Positions 36,801-46,055 of a DNA stretch of 64,000 bases are shown here, in pieces. Position 1 is the stretch's first letter, and each line of letters starts with the position of its first letter. Origin of the DNA: Eurosta solidaginis (lineage: Eukaryota; Arthropoda; Insecta; Diptera; Tephritidae); the NCBI RefSeq assembly GCF_040869045.1, contig NC_090319.1:395761601-395825600 (forward strand), written 5' to 3'. Both the position numbers and the translations under genes were made by a program. The notes under the pieces are model-generated. The model did no database searches, had not been told where the DNA came from, and worked only from the letters and a program-made list of their open reading frames with translations.

Positions 36801-39800
36801 ATTAGTCCTGTCCTAATAATTATGGACGATAAATGTCGTTTTAAAATCTTTAAGTTTATTTGTGTTTTCATTTATGTAACTCTGATGCAGAAAACCTCTG
36901 GAGACTACGAGTTTGTCTCGACTACGAGTTTGTCTCGGTAATAGTATCAGATATGTAGAAGCCAATGCAGGAGATAGGGATATATGTATAAGTAAAAGTT
37001 ATATTTGTTACAATATCCAGAGAGAATTCGAGTGTCCATTCGAGTGATTTTCGCGGTAGCCTCAACCAATTTTTTCGAAGCCTTCACCGATTTAAGTCAA
37101 CCAAAAAAATCTTTAGCCTCAACCGAAAGAAATTAAAATCTAAAAATGCTCATCCATACATTCGCCCATCAGTCCGCCTATCTGTCCGAATTCCCATTCT
37201 TACTCGTATTTTTGCAATAAACTAGAACATATCAATTTATGTATGTCTATGTACATATGTACATACTAGACTAGGTCGATTTATTAACCCATATCGCACC
37301 ATCTATTTTTCGATAGGACTTGGGCTCAGGAAAAAAAGTTCCACTACGCATACCTAAAAAAATAATTTTCGAGCCTGCGAAATTTCTATTTTATTACTTT
37401 TTTCGACTTTGATTTTTAAGGTTTTTTTCATGACCTACTAAAAAATGTTCATGTATATTTTGTTTTTTTTCCAAAAAACTGTTATCGACAACGTTTTTAG
37501 CGGAAATTTTTGGGTCCGACAGGGTATACATATGAAAATTTGTTTAGTAGGTCATGAAAAAAACCTTAAAAATCAAAGTCGAAAGCTCGAAAATTATTTT
37601 TCTGGGTATGTGTAGTGGAACTTTTTTTACTGAGTACAAATCCTATCGAAAAATCCATGGCGCGATATCGGTTAACTTTCGCTCATACAAATCGACCCAC
37701 CCTAGTACATACATATGTGGCATGAACAAACAAGTTCAACATTGATACTGAAAAAAATCCGAATTAGTACCATTGAATTCCAAAACAGGCCTCAAAATTT
37801 TCAATGCATACCGAGATATGTGCATTTAAGTCTCGCGATAAAAAATGTTAAAGACTTAAAAATCAGATTTCACCCATAATTTTAATTTTGAGACTTTTAT
37901 AATATACACACATATATTACCCGATAATTATTATGTTACTTTTAAAAGTTTGACAGAAATTTTTATTTATGATTTATACAATTTTGCATCACTATTATTA
38001 ACATCTTTTTATTCTTATTGCAAAGTAATAATTTCGCTAGACACTATTGAAATGATATTATTATTTTTGGACTTTTACAAATATTTATTATAATAACTAT
38101 GTCTCTGAAAAAAACAACCGAGCCCGAAAATGGAAGACAGGTTTATTTTAATTAGTCTATAGGAAATCAGACTACATACTGATATTCATTTTGAAAATCT
38201 AAGAAATAGAGATCAGAAAGAAAACAACTTATAATATGTAAATAACGCAATAGAGCAGCCGATTACAAAAAAGTTTGCATAAAACTATTGAACAAATGGT
38301 GCAAGTAATCGAACAGTAATTTAACGGTTGATGGGAGATGTTTACTATTGTGAACGTTTTTTTTTTTTTCAAACATGGTTAGGGGATTTGTGAATTAATC
38401 TAATGATATACATACATATTAATATAGTAAATGCTTATTTACTTTAACGGATCGCATCACTCAAAATTATGTTGCATGTTTTTTGATCGTTATTTTTTTA
38501 CTCCGCCTCTTCCATCTTCAACATTCGTAAATCAACGGTTGAGTAGAATTTCACCCTATCTCAGCTTCCAGTTCGACAACGCCCCATATAAGAATATTTT
38601 TCAAGAGTGTGCTATTCTGGGGATCCTATACCAGAATTCGGTTGAAGGATGCCCTATTTCACGACTTTTTTAAAAACGCTCTATGCAACGTCAAAAATGT
38701 ATTTAATTTATGCTCAATTGGGGGTTTTCGAATAAAATTCTGGATATTTTCATAGCACTCGCATATACCCTCACATATAGTTTCGATTCATATGAAATTG
38801 CCTGAATTTCATATGAAATTGCAAAGAAAAAGCCCTTCCATATGAAGCCAAGGCACTTCAGTATGATCATGATTAAATGAATATTTAGGTGTTCTCATCC
38901 CGTTGACCTTTTCCCTAATTCTGGAAAGTTGGGCATGCATAATTTTGAGGGTTGTCTATCATGCATAACTGCCTTTGAGTTCTACTACGATTGGAGTAGA
39001 TTTTACTATACGTTTAGAAATATAATAACTATGTAAGCCGCTACCAGAATTTTTTAGACATAAAGATAAACGTAACTTTGTATTCCCCAAAAGAATATAG
39101 ACAAAATTTTGCAGAAAACTTAATTTTTTGAGGAAATTTGTACGAAAAATTAAGCAATCAAAATTTAGTACTTTTGTAGTACAAGTGAATACTGGCAAAT
39201 AGAGCTGCCGAAAGAGTGAGGTTATGTTGCTGACATCACCTTTATTATTGCATTATGGATATGATATTCAAATTTACACTAACAAATTGACAACCAAATT
39301 GTTTCAAAAAAATTGTAGCATTGAGAAAAGTTTTAATTCAAAATTTTTCATTAACGGGACCATCTAAATTCTTTAAACATTTCAAATAATATTTGTTTTT
39401 TTTATTTTATTTTAAAAGAGTTTCAGTGTACATATAATTTTGTAGATGTACTTGTGATTCGCACTTTAATATTAAAAAATTTTGAACAGCCCTGGTTATA
39501 TCGAACCAAGTGTTTTCTCTTGGGAAGTGCTACCCAAGACTTTTGAGAAATATTTTGTCATTCCTCCAGCAAGAACACCAAAACTTTCGTATTATAACTT
39601 ATATATGTAATAATTTCGATAAAACCATGGTATTCTAAATATGATAAACATTGTAACTGTTGTCTCTGTTGCTGTTTTTACCTAAAAAGCAGCCCCTTTA
39701 AATTTAGAGGAATGTTTTGATATTAAATATAATTTGCAATACATGAATCCGGCTTGCTTCAGTACTAGCATCTTGGTAATTACATCATGAATTCAACTGT

Positions 39801-42800
39801 CATTTGAACTGCAGTTGAAGTTGCCCTCAGTTAGCATAAGTTTTTAATTTTTTTCAAAGCTAACAGTAATTTAACCTCGTAAACCCGTCAGTGCTAAGCA
39901 GCAAAACGCAGTTTTTAATGGCCATTTATTTTTCTACTCTGAATTTTTTAAATGCGGGTAAAAATTTTACCCGCGTCTGACCGTTGAAAATACACCCCTA
40001 CCATTTCAGATAGTGTATATGTTCGGTCTTTTTCTATTTACTTCACCTTGTGATTCCACCATGAGTGCCGATATATTGCTGCTCAAATGTTTTTTTTTCA
40101 TATTCAGCTAAGCAGAGCTCACAGAGTATATTAATTTTTTTTCGCATAACGGTACCCTGTAACGGCATAAACTAATCGAGAGAGATATAGACTTCTATAT
40201 ATCAAAATGATCTGGGCGAAAAAAGAAATTCATTTAGCCATGTCCGTCCGTCCGTTCGTCTGTCCGTTAACACGATGACTTGAGTAACTTTTGAGTTATC
40301 TTGATGAAATTTGGTAAGTAGGTTCCTGGGCACTAATCTCAGATCGCTATTTAAAATGAACGAAATCGGACTATAACCACGCGCACTTTTTCGATATCGA
40401 AAATTTCGAAAAAACTGAAAAAGTGCGATAATTCTTTACCAAAGCCGGACTTATGACGCAGAAAAATAACAATTGGACAATGGGCGTGGCACCGCCCACT
40501 TTTAAAAGAAGGTAATTTAAAATTTTGCAAGCTGTAATTTGGCAGTCGTTGAAGATATCATGATGAAATTCGGCAGGAACGTTATTCCCATTACTATATG
40601 TGTGCCAAAAAAAATTAGCAAAATCGGATGACGAATATGCCCACTTTAAAAAAAAAAATGTAATATCTTTACAGTATATAAGTAAATTATGTCAAAATTC
40701 AACTCCAGTAATGATATGGTGCAATAAAATACAAAAATAAAAGAAAATTTCAAATTGGGCGCGGCTGCGTCCCGTCGACCGTCTGTCCTTCCTCTTGGCC
40801 GTTAACATGATACCTTGAGCAAAAATCGATATATCTTTACTAAACTTAGTTCACGTACTGATCTGAACGCACTTTATCTTGGTATTAAAAATGGGCGAAA
40901 TCCGCCTATGACCACGCCCACTTTTTCCATATCGAAAATTACGAAAAATTAAAAAATTGCCATAATTCTATACCAAATACGAAAAGAGCGATGAAACATG
41001 GTGATTGGATTTGTTTTTTTTGACACAAAGTATACATAACTTTAGAAAAAACTTTGTAAAATGGGTGTGACACCTACCATATTAAGTAGAAGAAAATGAA
41101 AAAGTTCTGCAGGGCGAAATCAAAAGCCCTTGGAATCATGGCAGGAATACTGTTCGTGGTATTGAATATATAAATAAATTAGCGGTACCCGACAGATGAT
41201 GTTCTGGGTCACCCTGGTCCACATTTTGGTGGGTATCTCGAAAACGTTTTCACATATACGACTAGGGGCCACTCCCTTTTAAAACCCCCATTAATACCTT
41301 GAATACCTTTGGTACCCATATCGTACAAACACATTCTAGAGTCACCCCTGGTCCACCTTTATGGCGATATTTCGAAAAGGCGTACACCTATAGAACTAAG
41401 GCTCACTCCCTTTTAAAATACTCATTAACACCTTTCAGTTGATACCCATATCGTACAAACACATTCTAGAGTCACCCTAGGTTCATTTTCCTACATGGCG
41501 ATTTTCCCTTATTTTGTCTCCAAAGGCCTCAGCTGAGTATGTAATATACTGTTACACCCGAACTTAGCCTTCCTTACTTGTTTTTTAATTATTTTGGGGA
41601 AAAATTAAACAACGTAACATCAGGACGGAAAAGTCGACAGCTGTTCCGATTATACCTTGTGAATCTCTTCAAAGCCTTTTCTCCCGGGAGTGGGATTTGA
41701 AACCGTTTTTATTTTTGTTTTCGATAAGGGGATGTACCTAAATTTTAATGTTTTCTTGTCCCACTTATGATGCTACAAACACAACAATTTTGTAGCCTGT
41801 CTTTTTTTGATTTGGAGTTCGAAACTCATTGCGAGCATATTGGCTGCTGAGTGGAACGTCACGCAGCTAATGTCTAAATATATTGAGTTTGAATTCAGTT
41901 AACGAGTTTTTGAAACAAAATCTGAGATAGGCCGCTGTTCAACCGAATTTTGAGATAGGGTGATATTCCACTCAGCAGTCGAAATACATATGTATAATAC
42001 CAATATGGGAGTATAATATATGTATGTGTACATATTTTCAAACCAATTCTGAAATAGGGCGTTTTTCAAAAGCTGAGATAGGGCGGTTTTAGAACGACAG
42101 CCGAGATAGGGTGATATTCAGCAGTCGATATATCGATGATTAGTTTGTACTTGCAAATTTACTTATTAAGATACTTATGAGGTGGAATGTGCAACGTATT
42201 ACAAAACGGCCTACAAAAAAATGGGGTATGCTTTGAACTCATCTATGGACATGCATTTCTGCATGCAGACCACTTTTTTATTTTTTGTGCCAGAGAAATC
42301 AACTCTCTCAAAATATACTCAACATCCCTAATTTTTTTATTTGAATCATGTTCATTTCAACCAGGTATTGCGATCCTCTACATTAAACCACAAAAAGCAC
42401 CACCAGAACTTTTTTCATTCATGGATCCTTTCTCTGGAGAAGTGTGGATTTACTTAGGTCTGGTATACATTGGTGTATCGTTTTGTTTTTTCATACTAGG
42501 ACGTTTATCACCTACGGAGTGGGATAATCCATATCCATGCATTGCTGAGCCAGAGGAATTAGAAAATCAGTTTACATTAAATAACTCATTTTGGTTTACA
42601 ACTGGTGCATTTTTACAGCAAGGTTCTGAGATAGCACCAAAGTAAGTTCAATAGTATGCGAGTACTTCAGTTTCATGTATATAAAACAAATTATAATATA
42701 CTTAGATCGCTTTCTACTCGAACTCTGGCATCTATTTGGTGGTTCTTCACTCTCATAATACTCTCTTCATACACAGCTAATTTAGCTGCTTTTCTTACCA

Positions 42801-45424
42801 TTGAAAATCCTGTTGGACTAATCGATAGCGTCGAAGATCTCGCTGAAAACAAAGGTGGCGTAGAATATGGCGCTAAAATGACAGGCTCAACGCGAAATTT
42901 TTTTGCGGTAAGTGACATTTCTATATTAAACTGGAACATCCGCATTATTCAATAATCAATCGCATAAATGGTTTCCCATTTATTTTACTTTTTGTTGTTG
43001 GTTCTTTATATGTAGTTTTTATTTTTTTTTCTATAAAATTTAAAATAATATTTTTCCTTTAGACCTCAGAACATGAAACGTATAAGAAGATGAACGAGTT
43101 CATGACGAAAAATCCCCATTTACTTTTCAAAACGAATCAGGAAGGAGTTGAACGAGTTAAATCAAGTAGCACATTTGCCTTTTTGATGGAATCTACATCA
43201 ATTGAATATAATATTGTAAGAGAGTGTAATTTGATGAAGATTGGTGAGCCGCTCGATGAAAAAGGATATGGTATCGCTATGGTAAAAAGTAAGATTTAAG
43301 GGCATACATACATATATTTAAAGGGGATACCCAAGATTACTATTTGTAATTCAATATTTTTGTCCCTTAAGAAGAACCTTCTATGCATATTCAGAGCTCA
43401 CGGTGAAATCTAACGAAATACACATCGGCGCGTTTTTCATCGAAATCAACATCACTTTCTATGGGTCTTTAAAAATTACATATGCTCTCAGCGTTGCCCT
43501 TCCGTTATTTCGGTTTTCGCCATACATAAAAATACCGCAGCAGCGCTTGTTTAGGTTAAACAGTTACTTGCGGAAAAGTCTGTGTCTAAAGCCAAGTGTT
43601 CCCACTAGAAAAACCAGATATCTCCAAAATCCACAAAAGTTGATATATGTATTATACAAAATGTGCAAAATGAGTGACCAGAATTGAGCGGACTGCGATG
43701 ACACAGGTTGTCGAAATTTTCCTTTTTTCTTTGCTCTTTTTTTTTTTAATATATTTTACTACCACCAAATTTCAACGTGCAAAAAAAATTTAAAAAATTT
43801 CCTGATAAACTTTTGTCTTTTTCAACTTTCCACAATTTTGCATTATGGGCCTATTAGGATTTTTTTTTTTTGTTTGATGTTGCAATAAATAGAACCCAAA
43901 AATGTACAGGTCACTTTGCGGGTTCCATCCATAATATTTTTCCGTTCAAAAAGCAACAAAAAATCGACCCGGCCCGTACTTCGTTCTGTAAATATTTATT
44001 TTTTTAATTCTTTTCCTTATTTTTTTTAAGTACGAAGCGTTTTCTATTTTTTTAGTGTTTCCCATAGTATAGGGTATTAATTTCCTTACCGTGTACAGGG
44101 AACGTGAAGCTTAATATTTTTTGGGCTTTGAAACTGCAGCGCGATGGAACCCAAAAGCTTCAAAAAATTTACATTGCCCCACAAAATTACCTAGACATGT
44201 TTTAAAGAAATAATTGGGCTTTTTAGCAACACTATAAGAGATCAAAACCAGCCCAAAATGCAAAAATTTTGAAATTTTAAAAAAGTTGTAAAAAATAAAT
44301 GCAAAAAATAAATCATCTACGTTGAAATTTTGTGGTCGAACTATTTATTAAAAAAAAAGTGCAGTAGCTTTAAAAAATTAAATTGACCGCAACAGCAATA
44401 CTGCTCCGATTTCTTAGATTTTCAGCAGCAAGTTTAAACTTTTTGGTTTTGATATAAAACAATAATGAAATTTTAGACTTATTGCCAAGTTGAGTTTAAA
44501 CGTTAAACCGACTCAAATTAAAAAAAAAAACGTAATTAATAGCATTGAGAGGATTCCAATTTAGGTCAAAAATTGAGGGATTGTTTTACTTTAGTGTACT
44601 CTTTTTAGAAATAAGTAGTTTATATTGACCAATGGATCGATACTCTTTGTCAAATAAGCGGTAATTGGATTTGACTACATAACGGGCCATACGAAAAGTA
44701 ACACCTTAATTTTTTTTATAAAGGGATTCAATGTAAAAACCTAGAAAGTGCTAGATATCTAGATGGCACGTCAATATATTTTCACGCTGCAGATTTTATA
44801 TACAATATTTTGTGTTATCTAAGTACATACTTGAATTTTATATCTTTCAATTGTTTTACAGACTGGCCGTACAGCTACAAATTTAGCAACGCTTTATTAG
44901 AACTTCGAGAGCAGGGTGTTTTAGCTCGTTTAAAAAATAAATGGTGGAATGAAGTTGGAGCCGGTGTTTGCAATGTATGAAAATCAATTAACGTACTTTT
45001 TAATTAAATTTCTTGTCACGCAGTCTTATTTTAGAAACAATCGGATAACAGCAATGCTAAGCCTTTGGATTTGAGCAATTTGGGTGGGGTATACCTGGTT
45101 CTCGGTGTTGGAAGCGGACTGTCTCTTATCTATGGGGTAGTGATGTGGTTTATATATGTTGCCAGGAAGGCCAGATATTATGAAGTGAGTATTTATAAAA
45201 ACAAAAACCAGAAATGTATATCCTTACTATAATTTTATTTCAACCAGGTTCCTTTTAAAGCTGCACTTATTGAGGAATTCCGTATAGCAATTGACTTCGG
45301 AAGCAATGAACGCTTACTGAAAACTGTACAATCTGTATATTCGCGTAGTCGAAACTCACTTGTTTCGATCGATTCGATAATTACTGATTCCGAAGTTGAG
45401 GAGAGTTCAGACAGTGATGATTAA
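18398..45424 (+). CDS. kainate-type ionotropic glutamate receptor subunit, 5' incomplete
   Basis: Twelve exons join in frame to about 830 residues ending at TAA 45422-45424: 18398-18859, 26553-26754, 26901-27064, 27125-27355, 34871-35074, 36398-36482, 42365-42641, 42706-42907, 43063-43288, 44862-44974, 45035-45184 and 45248-45424. The product is a subunit of a tetrameric glutamate-gated cation channel in the plasma membrane, at synapses. It has an amino-terminal domain, S1 lobe, M1, a pore loop with Q at the Q/R site (FLQQGSEI), M3 with [12 protein letters not shown]2 lobe and M4. Agonist-contact residues R ([10 protein letters not shown]), S/T (GSTRNF) and E (FLMESTS) are present. Relatives have about 900 residues, so roughly 70-100 N-terminal residues (signal peptide included) lie in exons not seen here. 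No frame breaks. The best match is the insect kainate group (CG9935, CG11155 or clumsy type); the exact orthologue cannot be decided. Confidence 0.93.
18860..19903. other. intron sequence without recognised features
   Basis: This is the 5' part of the 7.7-kb receptor intron. It has a weak inverted-repeat look around 18920-19130 (GAGTCCTAATTCCGATCA against GATCAGACTCCTATTACGCT), perhaps an old MITE. No frame is supported. Confidence 0.4.
20165..21176 (+). pseudogene. Jockey-like LINE ORF2 remnant (5' truncated)
   Basis: Reverse transcriptase pieces appear in shifting frames. [14 protein letters not shown] lies near 20205-20245, then a frameshifted equivalent of SGPQGSIL near 20270-20300. [12 protein letters not shown] begins the 252-codon frame 20330-21088, which has the C-terminal thumb and connection region ([34 protein letters not shown]). 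Clade assignment rests on these motifs and on the matching fragments at 46056 and 31872. Its 3' untranslated part resumes at 25591 beyond LINE copy 2, which split it. Confidence 0.82.
21177..25579 (-). mobile_element. LINE copy 2, I/LOA-like, ORF2 intact, ORF1 deleted
   Basis: This element is flanked by a perfect 11-bp duplication CACTACTTGTA (21166-21176 and 25580-25590). It inserted into the Jockey remnant, antisense to the receptor gene, within an intron. Both ends match copy 1, so it is full length except for an internal deletion of about 1.45 kb that removes almost all of ORF1. The junction near 24920-24945 falls at a short TTCG identity. The 3' end again finishes in pentamer repeats (CCTAT/CCTAA type). 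The perfect duplication and open ORF2 suggest recent insertion. Confidence 0.94.
21287..25042 (-). CDS. LINE ORF1-N-terminus/ORF2 fusion: endonuclease, RT, RNase H
   Basis: This is a 1251-codon uninterrupted frame. Residues 1-34 ([20 protein letters not shown] onward) are the start of ORF1. After the deletion junction the ORF2 start [14 protein letters not shown] follows in frame. APE endonuclease spans about residues 50-280 ([32 protein letters not shown]). Reverse transcriptase is central ([42 protein letters not shown]). RNase H follows ([32 protein letters not shown]), then a C-terminal Cys/His knuckle (CCSCMEDDE to HFMLDCPAF). All catalytic motifs are present. It would nick DNA and prime reverse transcription of its RNA, but the copy lacks ORF1. 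Confidence 0.93.
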   Translation of the reverse strand: MASLRSIDNHEIVKGRLHNRLRIAALRGDFFRMDNTNTNPPRMGCGRRALLMEIRQINLQHSKAASANLVLCLEKGGVDIVLVQEPWLSSNGSKISGLRTGKFNTLVHGEASRPRSCVLVKKEIKAFILSNFSNADVTTVCLERGSNEMWVVSAYMPHGDVVGPPPAILGEITAEARRRGVAVIIGADANAHHSIWGSSDTNTRGESLFTFIVDEGLCICNRGNDPTFITALREEVLDLTLVSRELEGRISGWRVLNEHSFSDHRYIQFSVNEERPGKISFRNPKSTNWDLYCRKLGELLPAVPIISSGLSESEIDVLVENFTSANNSAFQLSCPLKTYRGKGKPPWWSDSLDDLRASSRRLFNRARRSKLPSDWELYKVSLGIYKYEIRIAKRDAWRSFCENVEGCNESARFRKILSRNPAPLGYLRDDGGDWSMSSEESLRLLLDNHFPDVPVAQGSSPAWSAVVGHAEVPAIPIRESQITWAIGSFKPYKSPGPDGIIPAQLQRSLGISCRWLAIIYTNCLRLNYIPKSWHTVRVIFIPKAGRSSHVSPKDFRPISLSSFLLKTFERLIDLYLRERIPRGLLSASQHAYCKGRSTETALHSIVKQIEGSLEHKEYALGAFLDIEGAFNNVLPGSIERALVGLGVEAALVEFISKLLCGRIVAAEWGGAIIKRKVCRGTPQGGVLSPLLWVVVVNELLVELEANGCRVVAYADDLAILVRGKFLGALRDVLQGYLDTVARWAESCGLAVNPGKTELVLFTRRYKVPDFRTPSIGGVPLVLSDRVKYLGIVLDKKLSWRPNVEDRARKAAIALYCCRGAIGKRWGLSPRIVHWLYEMVVKPILLYGVLVWWKALDTASTSKMLVSVQRTALIGISGALRTTPTLALNVMLNIYPVDIAGKAAAARSLVRLRDMGYRLSDRGHSSLLTSFDFIPDRTDYCMPITAPYTTFTPVIPEREDWGRGIIWGMGPVNLFTDGSKLDGKVGGGVFCQELNLSRKFKLADHCSVFQAEIAAIKDAVDGMLSSATTVREFNIYSDSQSAIKALSSTTVRSRVVWECLTSLAIASNYFTIKIIWVPGHSDIPGNCQADLLARIGTTEPDEDGCRDFGIPLATCGLLLHSWASNQLSKRWADTTSCRVARSFWPKVDGRRSAEIIGFTKAHLSMVIGVLTGHCPMGIHAVRLNILETPSCCSCMEDDEVESPNHFMLDCPAFARIRRKYFGRDSLGSPEDISKVEIGIIRSFIVATQRFSM
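25591..25750 (+). other. 3' part of the Jockey-like remnant
   Basis: Immediately after the LINE target duplication, AAGTTTTGATTAATG through two A-runs (25660-25690) to ATAAATAAATA reads as the untranslated 3' tail of the Jockey-like element left of 21166. Confidence 0.6.
25770..26210 (+). pseudogene. LINE ORF2 C-terminal fragment
   Basis: The frame 25880-26086 encodes [20 protein letters not shown], with the preceding Cys of RSCKDPNA. This is the Cys/His knuckle found at the end of ORF2 in I/R1-type LINEs. Upstream, [17 protein letters not shown] is readable in the same frame. It belongs to a different LINE family from 21177-25579. It is 5' truncated; the 3' UTR extends to about 26210. Confidence 0.75.
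26553..27355 (+). CDS. receptor exons: rest of the amino-terminal domain
   Basis: There are three exons, 26553-26754, 26901-27064 and 27125-27355, with short introns. The first opens [15 protein letters not shown], a typical ATD segment. The 26754/26901 junction uses donor GTCGGT and acceptor ATAAAAG, giving [16 protein letters not shown] second solution (donor GTATCT at 26759, acceptor at 26907) changes two residues at the junction and is less like relatives. The third exon ends FRILISVP, just before the ligand-binding S1 lobe. Confidence 0.85.
27356..28785. other. intron sequence, no gene
   Basis: This is the first part of the 7.5-kb receptor intron. It is AT-rich. A cluster of ATGCATA/TATGCAT words occurs at 27470-27640. 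No coding frame is supported. Confidence 0.5.
28785..29150. repeat. interspersed repeat shared with 55480-55985
   Basis: Blocks such as AACATCCCCCATGAGTTACGA, GATGTTTATGATCGTAGACGA and GGATGTTGCAGTCGTGTGT recur with changes at 55800 and 55920. AACCGCAAGCAACTTAAACTT corresponds to the region near 55510. It is a non-coding family of unknown class. Confidence 0.6.
29400..30655 (+). mobile_element. internally deleted LINE remnant with zinc-finger 5' ORF
   Basis: The frame 29428-29826 encodes a Cys/His-rich segment ([19 protein letters not shown]) resembling the PHD-like finger at the start of some insect LINEs. It is followed at about 29865-29990 by a frameshifted APE endonuclease start ([25 protein letters not shown]). 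Most of the endonuclease and RT is missing. At 30040-30654 the reading resumes in the post-RT region ([37 protein letters not shown]). A deletion of several kilobases thus joins the two ends near 30080-30100. The family name is not assigned. Confidence 0.78.
30656..30904. other. intron sequence, nothing recognised
   Basis: This is AT-rich spacer between the LINE remnant and the TIR element. No feature is supported. Confidence 0.5.
31872..32225 (-). pseudogene. Jockey-like ORF2 C-terminal fragment in TIR element copy 1
   Basis: The minus-strand frame reads [18 protein letters not shown] and [17 protein letters not shown], the end of a Jockey-type ORF2. The same protein begins on the far side of the DINE-1-like insert (33975-34160, reverse strand, SRE..DLGVIF equivalent). 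It matches 46056-46480 in copy 2. Confidence 0.85.
32227..33974 (-). mobile_element. DINE-1-like element copy B
   Basis: This is the same family as 14332-17893, reverse orientation, with both ends. On the plus strand it starts ACAAGTAAGGAAGGTTAAG, followed by the hairpin region, and ends GAGCTCTGCTCAACTGAGTA. About four ~130-bp units lie at 32400-32860, and a GGAC/GTCC microsatellite at 33809-33830. The Jockey fragment of the other TIR copy gives the empty site: insertion fell after a T-run in GTAATTTTT with no clear duplication, as known for Helentrons (T|T). Confidence 0.82.
34871..35074 (+). CDS. receptor exon: ligand-binding S1, first part
   Basis: The acceptor is TCTCTCTTAG and the donor GGT|GTAGGT, both phase 0. 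The 68 residues begin [20 protein letters not shown] and include [20 protein letters not shown], the strongly conserved S1 start of non-NMDA receptors. The preceding 7.5-kb intron holds the TIR element at 30905-34501. Confidence 0.93.
35405..35690 (+). mobile_element. degenerate SINE pieces around a hairpin
   Basis: 35413-35470 resembles the SINE head, with B-box-like GAGTTCAAGCCCCGGG and AAAGCAACATCGAAAATTTAG. 35571-35686 matches the SINE 3' part (GACGCAAATTGGAAGGGAAG, GGAGGTTATCGCGCCTTG). The middle is replaced by the left arm of an inverted repeat (35501-35565). Confidence 0.65.
35501..35758. repeat. hairpin-forming inverted repeat, ~62-bp arms
   Basis: The left arm 35501-35565 (TTCGGAAAAAAGTTCTCAAA onward to ACTTGTACTTTGTT) and the right arm 35697-35758 are reverse complements with a few mismatches. 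The loop holds a SINE 3' fragment. The short frames on both strands here are artefacts of the symmetry. Confidence 0.85.
35759..37264. other. intron sequence around the 85-bp exon
   Basis: Apart from the exon at 36398-36482, this is AT-rich with no supported gene. A 17-bp tandem duplication (GACTACGAGTTTGTCTC) lies at 36904-36937. Simple (ACAT)n tracts occur. Confidence 0.5.
36398..36482 (+). CDS. receptor exon: S1 agonist-binding strand
   Basis: This 85-bp exon (acceptor TTTGTAG, donor G|GTAAAC) encodes [18 protein letters not shown] and on to FSIPFMNLG. The R in TSERQ aligns with the arginine that holds the agonist carboxylate in all ionotropic glutamate receptors. It ends in phase 1; the glycine codon is completed at 42365. 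Confidence 0.93.
37265..37710. mobile_element. foldback element with ~175-bp arms
   Basis: The left arm 37268-37447 and right arm 37538-37710 are reverse complements (GTAGGTCATGAAAAAAACCT, CTCGAAAATTATTTTT, TCCTATCGAAAAAT). A ~90-bp spacer lies between. Half of the same sequence stands alone at 18078-18245. There is no coding capacity and the superfamily is unknown. Confidence 0.85.
37711..40099. other. long intron stretch, no gene
   Basis: AT-rich. At 38540-38665 it has words of the type CACCCTATCTCAG / GCCCTATTTCACG, the reverse complement of a motif repeated at 41920-42115. No frame or domain is supported, including the 80-codon frame at 38431. Confidence 0.5.
40100..41582 (+). mobile_element. 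DINE-1-like element copy C
   Basis: This is the shortest and most regular copy. It starts TATTCAGCTAAGCAGAGCTC, followed by ACAGAGTATATTAA and a (GTCC/GTCT)n tract at 40243-40266. Two core blocks follow, each opening with GTTAACAYGAT. About two units of the 130-bp repeat lie at 41210-41480. It ends CTCAGCTGAGTA, then the GTTACACCCGAAC region and CTTAGCCTTCCTTACTTG. It lies in the receptor intron. Non-autonomous. Confidence 0.8.
41583..42364. other. intron 3' part with degenerate GAGATAGGG repeats
   Basis: 41920-42115 contains five degenerate copies of a ~13-bp word, CTGAGATAGGGCG or GAGATAGGGTGATAT, at irregular spacing. The function is unknown. The final CATTTCAACCAG is the splice acceptor. 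Confidence 0.55.
42365..42907 (+). CDS. receptor exons: M1, pore loop and M3
   Basis: There are two exons, 42365-42641 and 42706-42907. M1 is [19 protein letters not shown]. The pore loop is [15 protein letters not shown], with glutamine at the Q/R position, which in this family predicts calcium permeability. M3 is [20 protein letters not shown], the channel gate. The second exon also carries [13 protein letters not shown] with the S/T contacts of S2. Codon phases match across the 64-bp intron. Confidence 0.94.
43063..45424 (+). CDS. receptor exons: S2, M4 and C-terminus
   Basis: There are four exons, 43063-43288, 44862-44974, 45035-45184 and 45248-45424. The first holds [13 protein letters not shown] with the agonist-binding glutamate. 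The second has LKNKWWNE, the conserved end of S2. M4 is [20 protein letters not shown]. The short cytoplasmic tail ends in an acidic [10 protein letters not shown]. The stop at 45422-45424 is followed by AATAAA-like signals at 45571-45576 and 45609. Confidence 0.94.
43289..44861. other. receptor intron, no gene
   Basis: AT-rich with many poly(A)/poly(T) runs. The 94-codon frame at 43403 shows no recognisable domain and is left out. Confidence 0.5.
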
Positions 45425-46055
45425 CGAAAATGAAAAGCCGGGATAGGATTCGAGATATTTGTCTGTGAATTTTGTATTTATCGGTTTTCATCAGTTTAGC
45501 TAAAACAAAAGCTAAATAAGATTTTTTTGATGACGTTCTCCACCATGAAATACATAAATAACGAATAAATAGAACATTTTTTTTATTTTAAAATTGTTTT
45601 CATTTTCAATAAAAAATTTGGTACACATACATACCTACATATCGTCAGCTTAATGTGAAAATGTGCTAAGTCAACTTTTACAAATTTTATAGGAGACGAA
45701 AAAAACTGAATAATTTTTGAAATACCCATCTTTTTTCAAAACTGTGATACCTTAATTGCAATGCTTTTGAGTGTAGAAGCTTTGAAAAAAATAAATAAAA
45801 ATCATGTATGCCAACCCAGTAGCTATTTTATAACTTAGCACAATTTCCTCACTCAAAACAAATTTTTTCTCCTGATTTAGCACTTTGTACTCAATATGTT
45901 TTCCCATCACTCCTCCCCTTTAATGATTGAAATATAGCACTAAAACTATATATTTGACAAAAAATACTATTTATTTGTCAAACTATTTTCTGATCTGGAC
46001 TCTTTTGGCGGATGGTGCGCAGACAATAATTTATTTTTAAATTCAAACAAATACT

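Noticed and set aside
43403..43687. 94-codon frame in the receptor intron as a nested gene
   Set aside because: No domain, signal peptide or splice support; base composition does not differ from the intron.
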